The notes under the pieces: generated by a model | Databases searched by the model: none | The model's input: only the letters and a program-made list of their open reading frames with translations | Told to the model about the DNA's origin: nothing | Assembly: GCA_900239685.1 (NCBI GenBank) | Contig: OENT01000367.1 | Span: forward strand, 62,001 to 126,000 | Reading direction: 5' to 3' | DNA: 64,000 bases | Source: Rotaria macrura | Taxonomy: Eukaryota; Rotifera; Eurotatoria; Philodinida; Philodinidae | Program-made: the position numbers and the translations under genes | Part shown: in pieces, positions 1 to 11,849 of the stretch | Numbering within the stretch: position 1 is the first letter of the stretch | Layout of the letters: each line of letters starts with the position of its first letter

Positions 1-1
1 T

Positions 2-3000
2 CGCTATTGCCGACCGACAACTACGATATTAAATACAAATATAGAGCAAACAAACGTAATCAATCCAACACCACGTATTAAAGCACTCTCAAATGTCCAA
101 AGATTAAGAAAAGTTATTTTTGAATTGATTGAAACAGAACGATCTTATGTTCAAGTAAATACATACACACCGAAAAGAAAAATACATATATTTTAGTTTC
201 TAAGGAACTTGAAGTCTTAGAGATACGAATTGATTCTATTAAGTTTAGGGTCATAGAAAATTGTTGTGCTTTTCTTTTCCTCGTTTCAATAGATGATGAA
301 TCTATCCTATTGAGCTACGTGTAATAAAAAGCAAACATCTAATTTTATCCATATTGCTATGAAGACAGCTGTTTCAAAAAGACATAGATAAACAGCAGTA
401 TATTAACAGCTGTCGCTCATCCATCCTATGCGATTCTTTTTTCGAACAGAAAATACCTTTGATGGAATAACAATCGTAAAATATTTAGTATATATGGAGT
501 TCAGAACATCTCTTACAGAAATAACGTTCATTGCATCTCTAGAATACTTCTGAGCACTCAACGTATTAAGTAGAATGGTTTCTATGTTGTTCAGGTGTTT
601 TGGATCCTTCTTCATTCATAAAGTATTCTATGACTCTACAAATATATATGTGGTACTTTGTAAAACTCTTATGAATACATGCCACCATTTGATCTTCTTT
701 CTGAAAAAATATCGGATTTCGAACTAAACACAAATAATGTTCTATACAATTTGAGACATCACTTGGCTCTAAACAATTTTCTATCAATGTTTTATTGAGT
801 GTCAGAATCTTTAACTTGTTAGTTATAGTAATCGTATGCGAATAGTTTTCCTTTACCGTACGTAACGCACAACATTGATTCTCTCAATTCTAACTATGTA
901 TGAATGTTCTCTAAATTTGACTGATTGCGTCAGAATTCCAACCATAGATATCTGATTTTATTAGGATCTATTATCTACCGTGATATTATCTTATGAAGAA
1001 TTAAGAATATGTAGAGAAAACTGTCAAAATCTAATTCAACAGTGTCTAAGTCTCAATCTCTCGTAGTAAAATTCAACTATGATGAATGACATGATCTTTT
1101 TCAATCGGAAACAGTTCAGCAAAAATTAGGTAAATATTCATATGTAACTAGCTCGTTTCTTTTAAACTAATTTTTCATTTACTCATCCATAAACATTCGA
1201 ACGATGAGATTGATGATTCAATTCAATTAGACAATGCTCTCATCATTCATCAAACTTGAAACACATATCTGAATCTATTCAAATGGAAAGTTCTACAATA
1301 ATATTGTATAAAGGGGAAAGAAAACATCTAAACCGTTGGATGTCTAGAACTGGTTGAGTTGTGCTAATTGATTCCACTTGTGTTTTCAGCATAAGCAAAC
1401 AAAACAAAAACGCGAAGAATTTTAAAGAAATCTTATCAAATCCCCATTCTTAATACTTTTCAAGCCTATCTATTGAATGAATGCAATCTTTAGTGTTTTT
1501 TTGTGGCACGAGCTGACCTCGAAAATTCTGTTTACATATCTATTGATGGATAGTGCTTTTCGAATTGTCAATAGATTTATCTTAAGTATTTTATTTCAGG
1601 ATATGCAACGATTACTTGAACGATACATTGAACCATTACGTGATGATTCAAAACTTCTTCCTGCCGATTCTATTGAATCATTATATGTTAGTGTTAAATC
1701 AATACATCAATTACAACAAACATTTCTTAAACGTCTTGAATCAAATGTTCCAACGGAAATACTTGCTTACAATGCTATTCATGAATTTCGAGTATGATCA
1801 TTGTAGTTCAATCTCATGTTTATTCTCATAGAAAACGAATTCATTTGTTTTCTAGGATATTCTCGTATCAATAGCTGATACATTTCTTTCATATTCACAA
1901 TATTTTAAATTATATTCAACATTTTGTGCTATGCATTTACGAATGAATCGTTTACTTGATATTCATCAAAATAATCAACATTTGAAAGAGTTCCTAGCTG
2001 CCCGTAATCCACGTCATCAACATTCATTGTCATTTGAATCTTATTTAATAAAACCAGTTCAACGTATTCTTAAATATCCATTATTAATACAACAAATGTT
2101 AGTCTATTTAAATTCAAATGAGAATAAATCTAATGACGAACAAACACTACCTGTCGAAGTACTGAGATTAAAACAAGCCGTTACAATGATGAATAAGATT
2201 GGAGAATACATGAATGGTATGCAACAACTTTATGAAGATTTTGGACAATCATTTGAATACATAACGAAAAATTATAGTGAAGAACATAATAAAGTATGGA
2301 AGCAATTTTGTTTTTGTTTTACGAGGATATGAATCTTTCAAACTTGAATTTCGATTTTGAACTTCTCATATCGATTAGATCTGACAGTAGAGCTTTTAGA
2401 GTTTTCACCGTACAAGAGTATCTTCATTTCTCTTACAAAGTTATAGCCGATCTATTAAGATTTTCATAGGTACCACTGTTTGTTAAAAGATCAAATTTTG
2501 AATTTGAAATTTTTTTTAAACATTCAACTACTTATAAATTGGAAATCTTTAAAATATTATTTCAAGACAATATTTTTCATTCATCAAATACCACATCGAC
2601 AAATCAATCATGTTTCACAAATTCATCTACTTACTTGTTTCCAACACTGAGATAAGAGAAGATGTTTTTTCTGCCGGTAGATCTGTGAATTAGCAAGATA
2701 TCATATTGGACTATTATGATTGACACTGAGTGTTTTTCGTGTATGTTCTACTGCAAACAAAAACATTATCATACTAGGTACATTATGATTACAGAGAATT
2801 ATCAGAGCAGCATAATGATTTAAAGTTTCCTAAGAAAGTTCGATTCAAACTAGCTCGAGATTTTCAGGTTCATCAGTGCTACAAAAAAAATCGAACTCTA
2901 AATCTATTTTCAAGTTGAATAGATGTCCTTGTTAATTGTTTTAAATATTTCGAGTTCTTGGTTTTTAAAGACGTTGCAATTAAACTTACCTGATCTTTAT

Positions 3001-3801
3001 GCTTATGGAGAAATCGATTGGATTAATATGCATTTATTTCTTGGAAAAACTCATCAACGTTTAAAAGCCTACTGTTTTATTTTTCGTAATGGATGCCTAA
3101 TACTCGTACGTGAACAGTCAAATAAGAAAAAACAGGTAAAATTCTGTTTATTCGACTATAAGACTTGATTGACATTGATATATTTATGTGTATTATTATC
3201 TTTTCTCCCCCGAAGGATCCATTATCAATATCTAAAGGAAGTAAAATACTATCGGATCGATTTATACGATTTATTCCGATGGAAGATCTTAACGCTGAAT
3301 TAATCGACAACGACGATAATAAAGATAATAATATGTCGTCATGGGTATTGATTCAAACAGATAGAAAAACTCGTTTGAAAACACACTTTCGATTTGTGAA
3401 CAAGTAAAATAGATCAATTTTATTTTTATTCAACAATGAAGATAACTTTTCTATCATATAGAGATGCTCAAACATTTGTGAAGACAATCCATAATTGTAT
3501 TTCTTCAATAGTTACGACAGTCGAATGGCGACAAAATTCATGCGATCGTACACTAACAAGTATTCGTAATTCGGAACCAACATATCAAACCAAAAAAATA
3601 TCATCTTCTTCACAACGTATATCGTCAAGTCGTTCATGTCACATTTTATTGACGTCAAATTCAAGATCACTAAATCCCAAATCTGATAATAATCGACGAA
3701 GTCCATCACCTATTTGGAAACGACGGACAACACCAATTCGACGGCAACCATTATCGATGAATGTTCAACATAAAACAATAGGAAATTCAACTGATTGTTA
3801 A
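2..3801 (+). CDS. TIAM/Still-life-type Rho guanine nucleotide exchange factor, 3' part (DH-PH)
   Basis: The gene runs in from the left edge; the frame is open from base 2. Rebuilt exons are 2-154, 1600-1791, 1856-2293, 2971-3135, 3216-3403 and 3462-3801, giving 491 residues in one frame. All borders are GT..AG. The first three exons form a DH (RhoGEF) domain: it opens with RKVIFELIETERSYVQ and contains SYLIKPVQRILKYPLL, the conserved DH helix. The next exons form a PH domain (KAYCFIFRNGCLILV, then DAQTFVKTIHNC as the C-terminal helix). A Ser/Arg-rich tail follows. The order and the phrase FLAARNP before the DH core fit TIAM1/SIF, which activate Rac at the membrane in animals. The last intron is only 58 bp. 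The usual N-terminal PH, Ras-binding and PDZ domains would lie outside the window, so the full protein cannot be confirmed. No consensus polyadenylation signal was singled out. Confidence 0.88.
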
Positions 3802-6687
3802 TATTTGTTTTATTTTCTTTTTCTTTTTCATGCGTTATTTTTCTACATAGTATATTTATGGTTTCGTTTGTTTTTCTTTCCCTCCTTTACGATCATCTTG
3901 GTGCTTTGTACAAAATGATTTATGTATAAGAAACAAATGATCTTAGACTAACTACGATATTGTATTAATTCGATTCTGATGCTATTGAAGAAGATTAAGA
4001 TGAAAATATTGTTTTAGCAGAATGAATCTCCAATGAAGATGTTCGTTGTTGTTTGAAATGATTAATATTAGTGTGATTGTTCCAATGGATGATATTATCT
4101 TTCGATGGAATCAATGTTGATCCGTGTTTCGACGGGTGTAGTATTTTAGTAGGTGACATGTTCAACGTTTGTCTTGAAAAAGAAAGAAATTTTCACTTAA
4201 ATAAAAGAAAACTCGAAAAAGGTATGATCATTCTATTTAAAGTCTACAAAGAAAAAGTAAAACTGGTTACATGTAATCTGATCAAAATTTGATTGATTTA
4301 CAACATTATTCTATTTTAGTTGAGTGCGACAATTTCATGATTTCTTTTATGTTTACTATCGTGAATGTTTCCGAAGTGTGTCTACTGTTTTTTCTTTGGT
4401 TTCATTTTAACTAAGAATATCTGCTTGTTCATCGCTACAGATGGGTATTAGAGTATATGATCTTCAATAGAAAAAATCTTCATTCTTATATTCTTAGGCA
4501 TTGAAGAAACATTATGAAGAAATATTCCGTCAACAGAAACTTATATGGCATCTTGTGATAGATGACTTTTTGTAAAAATTGGATAATGCTCTTCTTTTCC
4601 CAATACAAGTTATGATTCAAACGAAACTCATTAGCTGCTCACTAGGAAATATGTTTCTCCCAGTGAAAACGTATTAAATTATGGGAGATTTCAGTAGATT
4701 ATTATCGGATTTTTCTGCACCCAAATCCAAATTATAATCGATTAAAATCGTCGAAACCAACGATAATTTGATTTTTAATTTAACCAAAATCTTAAAATCC
4801 GATAAAATTTTGATTAAAATCCTAGTAAATCCTGATCATATGATTTTAATCAAACGTACATAATTTCAATCAAAATTTTACCAGATTTTGAAGATTATTA
4901 TTTGATTAAAAATCAAATTATCATTGATTCCGACGATTTAAATCAATTATGATTTGAATTTGGGTGCTGAAAAATCCGATTATAATCCACTCAAATCTTC
5001 TATAAACCAATATTTTTTCACTGGACTCTTCAGAGTTACTGTATCACTATTTCAAAAGCAAGATTTTTGATACAGTCTTTTGATGATACTCAAATGAAAT
5101 TTTCATAATGATAAGGAAGCAATCTCCGAAAAACTTGACATAGATTTTGCTCACTTTTTGATCATCACCAGACATTGCATATTTAGTACTCTTCATGTTA
5201 AGTACATTCAAGTCTTAGGTAAAATCACGTTTTTTACAGTGAAAGTCCATGCACTTGGAATTAAACTATGTTTACTGGAATATCCAAACTAGATGTACAT
5301 CTATTGAACAGGATGCTCTCTTTTTCAGTAAAATATCTGGCAAGCTTTTCATTGTGCATATTCTATGAATCTATTATGCGTTGCGTATTTTGATAATTCT
5401 AATATAGCCATCAAGTCATAGAGAAATCCATTTTTTTGGATAGACTCCTCGAAGTTTAAATCTACACAGCCCTTATGTTTTCTGTAGTTTTATCAACTAA
5501 TAAAAATGGGGTTTTAGTTTACATGAGTTTCTAGTATCTACATCATCTATTTACCACTAGAGATGATAACTTACAAGACTCATAAATTATAGCGATTTTA
5601 ACATCGATATTCATAAAAATTTAGAGATGGGGATGTAAACGATCATCGTCTTCGTTAGGACATATGTTATGGAACAACAAAAATGATTGATATTGATCGA
5701 AAATAAAAGGTACGTTTATATATATGCATTGTATTAGAATCAAATATGCTCAGTGTACCAGTACAGTAGTGAAATTAGACTTAAGTGAATGTTTTTGAAT
5801 AAAAGTACAAAGTACAATTTTTGTGTAAAAAGTATGTGTACTTACACTGACTGTATTGGTACTGGTCCATATTTGGACCTTGATAGTCGTAATAACTTCT
5901 TCATAAGGATTCATCGACTGACGTCAACAACCAGCATAGATAGCTCAAATATTTTCAAAACTATGTATTAACAAGATAATTCACTCGAATAATTTAACGC
6001 ATTACTCACGCTGACACAGAGGAATATTCTCATATGCTTTTTTTTGTAAAATTGTCAATAGAAGAATTTAGATTATTGCAGTATTAAATTCAACTTGACT
6101 CATTTTGATCTGGTAGTCTGGCACATGCAATAAGTGTACATATGTGCTTATGGTCAATGACGTTTTGGAATGTACCATCTCTTTCTTGTGACTTCAGTAA
6201 AGAGTATCGAAATACTATTATTTGACAACGTAAAAAATTTTCGTGACAGAAAAATTCTCGAATATCTCCACAGTATTTTCAAAATATGTATACAAAAAAA
6301 TTAGACTTAGTCAGATTTGTTCTTAAAAAAATCAGAAAAGAAACGTTTAAAAAATGTACAGTCAGTCCTCTATTTCCTTTTTCAGGGATCCTAAGAATAG
6401 AATTTTAAGATAAGTTATTCCTTAATGGAAGGTTTTTAATCGAACAATGATTTCTGTATTGCATAGATGTTCGACCGGCAGCTTTTATAAGATCATGGGA
6501 TTTCAACTATAAATCGGATGGTTGTTGAATGTATATATGCATGAGAGAAATCAAATGTTTTGTTTAATCTTGTGGTCTTGTGGAGAAAACGTCTTGTTTA
6601 ATTCGATAAATACAATATTGAATTTTATACGAGAATTCTTGAGAGTTATTAGTGAACATTCATACATTCGAATGTTAAACGAGTAAC
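3802..6687. other. Intergenic region between RhoGEF and CFAP97-like gene
   Basis: About 2.9 kb with no supportable gene. Open frames here are under 75 codons and have no recognisable protein or splice-linked partner. Both flanking genes end towards it, so it should hold two 3' UTRs. It contains one fold-back element, listed separately. The rest is unstructured A+T-rich DNA. Confidence 0.6.
4660..5024. mobile_element. Fold-back (MITE-like) element with long imperfect inverted repeats
   Basis: The two halves are near reverse complements of each other. The left end reads CCAGTGAAAA at 4660 and the right end closes with its complement TTTTTTCACTGG at 5024. Inside, the left arm AAAATCGTCGA, ATCGGATTTTTCTGCACCC and GATAATTTGATTTTTAATT each have a matching inverted copy in the right arm. 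The arms fill almost the whole 365 bp, leaving a short centre near 4845. There is no coding capacity. No clear target-site duplication is visible at either edge, so the superfamily is undecided; CAGTG ends occur in several DNA transposon groups. It is probably a non-autonomous element mobilised in trans. Confidence 0.75.
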
Positions 6688-7368
6688 TTACTTCATGCGT
6701 TGAGTTGTTGATGTTATCGATGGGAGTACTTTTGAAATTTTCGAATTGTTTTGAATCGAATGATGAATTATTTGAGGTTTATTGATATTGGATGATGAAT
6801 CTTTTGACATAAGTATTTCAGTAGTAGTTTTTGAATGCTCTCGTTGTGATTTAGTTGATTTCTTACATGATGGTTTATTCTTATTATCAATGTCGCTTGA
6901 AGAAGAGGAATTTACTGCAGACTCATTGAAAATATTGTAATTTTCATTTGATGATAAATGAAAGTTTGATTTTGTTGTTTTCATTCGTCGTGAATCTGGA
7001 TAACGTTGTAAATTTTGTTTGAGTTTACAATGTTTATCAAAAAAGACTTTCTGTTCATGTCGATTAAGAAAAGCTTTGGCATTTATTAGTCGTTGACTAA
7101 AATTTAAGTTTTCTTTTTGTATACGTTCATAAATCACTTTTCGTTTATCTTGTCGTGATTGCAAATTCATTTGACGTTGAAATAAATAATTACTATTATA
7201 AAATATTGATTCATGCTTTTTACATAGTTTTTCATCGGATGAATTCATCGGATTTGTTTTATTTGTCTGAAGAGTTTTCAAAAATTCTTTATATTCATGT
7301 TCATGAATTTTTTGGTATTCTAATAATGAATACGTTTTAGTTTGACTATTGCTAATATGAAATGGCAT
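6688..7368 (-). CDS. CFAP97-domain-like ciliary protein
   Basis: Uninterrupted frame of 226 codons on the minus strand. Residues about 70-125 are basic and helical, with ERIQKENLNFSQRLINAK followed by KHCKLKQNLQRYPDSRR. This resembles the CFAP97/hemingway (KIAA1430) domain, where an ERI..EN..L..RL helix is followed by a N..RYP motif. CFAP97 family proteins act in cilia and flagella. The C-terminal 80 residues are Ser/Thr/Lys-rich low complexity. The gene is head to head with CIMIP2C, another ciliary gene, which supports the call. Oddity: the stop codon overlaps a perfect donor sequence (GAA|GTAAGT), so the frame could splice onwards to an exon I cannot find. Family assignment is by memory of the motif and is only moderately sure. 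Confidence 0.6.
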   Translation of the reverse strand: MPFHISNSQTKTYSLLEYQKIHEHEYKEFLKTLQTNKTNPMNSSDEKLCKKHESIFYNSNYLFQRQMNLQSRQDKRKVIYERIQKENLNFSQRLINAKAFLNRHEQKVFFDKHCKLKQNLQRYPDSRRMKTTKSNFHLSSNENYNIFNESAVNSSSSSDIDNKNKPSCKKSTKSQREHSKTTTEILMSKDSSSNINKPQIIHHSIQNNSKISKVLPSITSTTQRMK

Positions 7369-7581
7369 TATAGTTCAATTAAGATCAACATGAAACATAT
7401 GTTTTGGCGCTGATTTGCATGTAATGTAACAGTTACTAGCGACATAGAGGAATAGTTTTTTCGTATGAAAAGAGGACAGTGTACAGCAACACATAGTTAA
7501 ATGTCGATACATTGAGAAGAGTATTTTCAAAAAAAAATAAAACTTCACTTTTCATTTGTTAAAGCCTTCATCGATAAAACA
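7369..7581. promoter_or_regulatory. Bidirectional promoter region between two ciliary genes
   Basis: Only 213 bp separate the start codons of the CFAP97-like gene (-) and CIMIP2C (+), so both promoters must lie here. The region contains an 11 bp palindrome GTAACAGTTAC at 7426-7436, followed by TAGCGAC. GTTACTAGCGAC fits the half-site pattern of an RFX X-box (RYYNYY then RRNRAC) but lacks the usual 1-3 base spacer. Whether RFX binds here is inference. Confidence 0.45.
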
Positions 7582-9186
7582 ATGTCGCGCGCAGCAGGAA
7601 CTTTGCAAACAACTTACAATGCTAGTATGGTTTTTTTTGAAAATTAATACCAAGAAACAGAAACTAATACATATAGTACTATTTCTCTTTTACTAGCTTA
7701 CTATCCACCATCGCTTATGCCTGGCTACAAAGGTAATTCTTGTTTTTTTTTAGTGAATATAGATAAATCTTCCAAAGACGTATTTGTCATTGTTCTTCTA
7801 AGTCTTTTAACTATGTAGTAGACAATTTTCGATTATTGCAAGGAAATATGCTTGTACAGTTGGTTCATCGTCGTTCGTTGATTTATGAATATTGTATTTG
7901 ATACCTAACATATGAAACTAAGATTGTAAGGAACTCGATCGATTGACGTACGAATTTAGATTTACCTGTAGAAACATTTCATGGCTACACGTGAAATGTT
8001 CTGAAGGTCAGTTCGAAATGAATGTAACCTAGCTAAGAAATCGACATTGAAAAGAAGTATGTTCTTTCGTGTATGTTTTAAGAGAAAGAAATTTCTATGA
8101 AAGGTTGATATCTAGCTGTATTTTTTGTTTGTTTTATATGCCTCGAACTTTTATAGTATTTATAAGTCATGATGAGATGTTGATCTTTGTCTGAAAATTC
8201 AACTTGACATTCGAGCCTTCCCATTGTCAGCGATGCTATGATCGTAGAATCAGAGAAAAATGGAACACGATGTCTATACTTGAAGAAGACAAGACTAACA
8301 AACCAAACTCAGATGGACGCTTATTTTTTTTACAATAAAAAACTAGAACAATCGGACAACTTTAGATGAAAAAAGCTTGAAGATTTCATCGTCAATGAGT
8401 TTTATTTTATGCAGGTCATATACCCACAACACAATTTCAATATGGTGAAACATTTGGTAATTCAACGGCAAAATATTTTCAAGATTATCGAAGTGAAGCA
8501 TTGAATTCATCACAAAGTCTTTATGCAAGAGGTCGAATTTTATTTCAGTGAAACAAAACTCTTTTTCAATTGAACTTTTTTGTCTCTCGTAGGTGGTTAT
8601 TTTCCTACTCCGTACACTCACCAACCAGAACTTGTTATGAGTGATCGTCGCCGTAGCCGTGATCAATATCTCTATATACCGAAGTATGCACTTAACAATA
8701 CTAATGTCGATCGAACAAACGAGATACGTAAATTTCATCAGGTCATTCTTTTATCCTGTTGATTGACGACCTAAGATAAACATAATCTAACAATCTGTTT
8801 TGAATTTAGCTTTCTCAAGAACACCGAGATACCTTTACCGATCGTAGTGGTACATTACATCCTGTCGAACATTTTACGTTACCAGTACCAAATGAAAGAA
8901 TGTATGAAGCAAATTTACCATAGTAAGTATACATATTCTTTTTTTTCCATAAGAAACTTATGAGGTTTAATTAACTTTTTTTTTGTTGTACAGTTCTTCA
9001 ATGATGCTGCGTCACACATCTGATGTTAATATACCGGCTGGTCGAAATTTTCCACCTGTGAAAGAAGTAGCTAAACAATCGGATTTTCATTTATTCCCTC
9101 CAACAGGATCAAGTTCAATTTACAATGGATCACAACAACAGCAACATGTTCTCAATCCATCGCCTACTGTCGATTATCTTTGTTGA
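7582..9186 (+). CDS. CIMIP2C: Ciliary microtubule inner protein CIMIP2C (FAM166C / C2orf70 family)
   Basis: Six exons: 7582-7624, 7697-7732, 8415-8531, 8593-8741, 8810-8922 and 8994-9186. All junctions keep frame, giving 216 residues. The N-terminus MSRAAGTLQTTYNA, then PPSLMPGYKGHIPTTQFQYG, and YFQDYR matches the FAM166C pattern (SAGTL..FNA.., LMPGY.GHVPT..F.FG.., LKYFQDHR). Later GGYFPT, the RSRDQYL segment and a TGT-like SGTLHPVEHFTLPV also follow the family. Vertebrate CIMIP2 proteins sit inside axonemal doublet microtubules. The C-terminal 50 residues are divergent and Gln/Pro-rich. The second exon is only 36 nt. The start is supported because the family also begins with a short Ser/Arg/Ser-Ala-Gly sequence. 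Confidence 0.9.
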
Positions 9187-9535
9187 TGATGATTTGAATG
9201 AAACCAAAAAAAATGAACATAACTTTTCTTTTGAATTTATTTTTCTTACTTAAATTATAATCAAACTGACTATCATATTTTTATTATTAATCAGTTATTT
9301 ATTTAACTTAAAAGAAAACTTGCAGTAAAGAAATCAATCGAATCACAAGGACAAAGTCTAATTATTGCCGATAACCTTGTGAAAGGAAAAAAATATGACT
9401 ACCGCACATCGAAAAATAAAACGATAAAAAAGAACGACATAGTCAACATACTAATATATGAATAAATGTAAATAGTGGTATATCAAAAGGCTATATACCG
9501 AAGAGTATCATCTTCTTCGAGTATTTTTTTGCTTT
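9187..9535. other. Convergent 3' spacer
   Basis: About 350 bp between the stop codons of CIMIP2C (+) and the proline-rich gene (-). It is A+T-rich and has no gene. It should hold both polyadenylation sites. Confidence 0.5.
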
Positions 9536-11849
9536 CTATAAGCTTGTTTTCTGTAGTTTCCCTGTGTCCTTGTCAATAATACTGAAAGGTGTACTCGATG
9601 AAACAGTACTAATTGTCGATGGAGAGCTTGTTGTGAATTCTCGTATAATAATTATTCGTTCTTTCGATTTATTTTTCAACAGAGAAAGAGAGCAATATGG
9701 TTTTTCATTCTCTTTCTCCAAGTTTGATTCGTCGTTGGTTGATATTAAATCAATCGATGGTGTTGAACTCGAACTGTATTCCTCACTTGATGAAGAAGAA
9801 TGATTCGATGATGTGATAGAATTTAACATTGGTGTCGAAGCATCACTATTTGATTTCAAATAACGATTAATAAGATAGACTGTTGGTAATTCTTTTGGTT
9901 CATAGTCATATCGAAGATTAAAATTACGAGTTTCCCCAGCTAATTGTTGAGGGATAGGTTTTTGTTTATTCTTGGATGAAATTAACGTCATCTTTTGATA
10001 TTCAACAGTTACACCACTTTCTGTACTATTTGATGAAGTCTTGGAATCGGTACTGTCTAATCTTGTCAGATGTGTATCATGACTTGCGTTACTTTTGATT
10101 TCACTCGCTCTTCTTGATGATAGATTTCTATTAACAGTCACAACGGTTGGATGTGTTGTTATTGATGGTTTTGATGATACAGTCGTCGATCGTCTTTTGT
10201 AACGAGAATCATCTTCATATTGCTTGTATTTGCCCGATGAACGATGGTATCGTGAAGAATAATCATTTCTAGGAATGTATTCATCTGAAACAAGAACAGC
10301 ACCAGGTGGAAGCGGTGGTGTTTTTCGTAGCCATGGACGCATCATAATCGGTGTTTCAGCTCGAGAAAACTGTCCTTTTGATATTGTTTGACTAGGTACA
10401 TATTGTGGTACTGTTGGATGACGAAGTAATGGCGTAATTCGTCCACCACAAGGTCGAGCATTGGGATTTGATGCAGGAGTTGGTACATGATGACAAGCAG
10501 AACAATGTTGTACCCAGCAATGGCCCGTGACTGCCATATTCAGTGGAGGCGGTGCCGGTGGACATGCGCGACAAATACTTGGATAGCCACCAGTAGAATA
10601 TTGAGGTACTGATAATGCCGTATTACCATTTGTAAATGGTTGTTGAAACGATGGCGGAGATAGAACAGGAAGTTGTATCGGCATGATTGTAGGAGCTGGC
10701 ATGTACGATTGTAGTCCAGATTGTGGGGATGAAAAGTTTGGTATGGACGCCATGGGAACAACCGGTGGAAATGATGGAGCACTTGACATGACAGGGGGAA
10801 TGTAGGATTGTGGAGTAGATGGAAATGATGAAGCTGCTGGCATGATAGCAGGGATATAGGATTGAGAAGCAGCTGGAAATAATGGAGCAGCTGGCATGAT
10901 AGGGGGAAGATAAGATTGTAGAGGAGATGGCAATGTAAACATAGATGCCATTGATGGCTGTTGAAGCTGATGATATAGTGGGTAGCTTGGTGTCATTTGT
11001 TGAGACACTGGCCAGGTAAAATTAAAAGGTAGTACAGCTACAGGATTGCTGTAGCGTTGTACGACCATTTGTTGTACTGCGGGTGTGAGAGGCAAGGATC
11101 CAAGTTGTGGTAATGGTGGTGGTAGTGGGAATGCACAAAACGGTTGTGCTATACGATTGTAAAGAAAAGGTGGCATTGTCTAAAATAGATTTTTTTAGAT
11201 TGATTATTTTCTTATACTGAGTAAATTGACTACTCACCAAAGGACCTGTGTATGATTGTTGTGCGCATGACTGACCTGTTGGCATGAAAATCGCTCTGAA
11301 CTTCGGTGCCAAACTCATAGTAGCGCCAGCTGTCCCATAGTTAATAGTTGAGGCAGTCACATAGCCAAGATTTTCAAGTGCATTATAACTAGTTGCAGTA
11401 GAACTCATAGGAAACGGATTCGATGGTACTGGCACTGGTACATATTTAGTCTCTTTTATGTAATGATATAACGTTTTTTGAGTATTATTCCAGTTTGAAA
11501 ATGGCTGTGGAAATCCCGGACTTGAACCATGTAATTTTATATATTGTTTTTCGAGGTTTCTTGACTTGTTTAAATATTGATTATATCGATATTCGTCATC
11601 TAATTGATGGAAATATGCTTGAAGCTGAGTACCAATACCACCCTGTCGATCTCGATAGAACTCTGTTGATAAATATTGCCCGGTGGGATTGAACGGTGGT
11701 TGAAATATTGGTTGATTTGGATATCGTGGTGGAAAAAAGTCTCCTTGCCTTGCATATCTGTCATTGTAATATCGATTGGGAAACTGATTAGGTGGACTAA
11801 ACTGAAAGGAGGGCAAACCTCCGTAACCATGTGGGAGTAATGTTGTCAT
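9536..11849 (-). CDS. Proline/serine-rich protein of unknown function
   Basis: Two exons on the minus strand, 11849-11238 and 11179-9536, joined in phase 0 across a 58 bp intron (donor GTGAGT, acceptor TTTTAG). The product is 751 residues. No family is recognised. The N-terminal 200 residues are rich in Pro, Tyr and Asn (PPRYPNQPIFQPPFNP). Residues about 260-330 hold at least three degenerate repeats of the form QSYxPxIMPxAxxFP. A short Cys/His cluster follows (CRACPPAPPP, then HCWVQHCSACHH), which might bind metal. The C-terminal half is Ser/Thr-rich with basic patches. There is no signal peptide or membrane segment. Repetitive, proline-rich composition suggests a disordered scaffold or structural protein, but that is inference. 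A long open frame of this length in A+T-rich DNA is very unlikely by chance. Confidence 0.75.
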
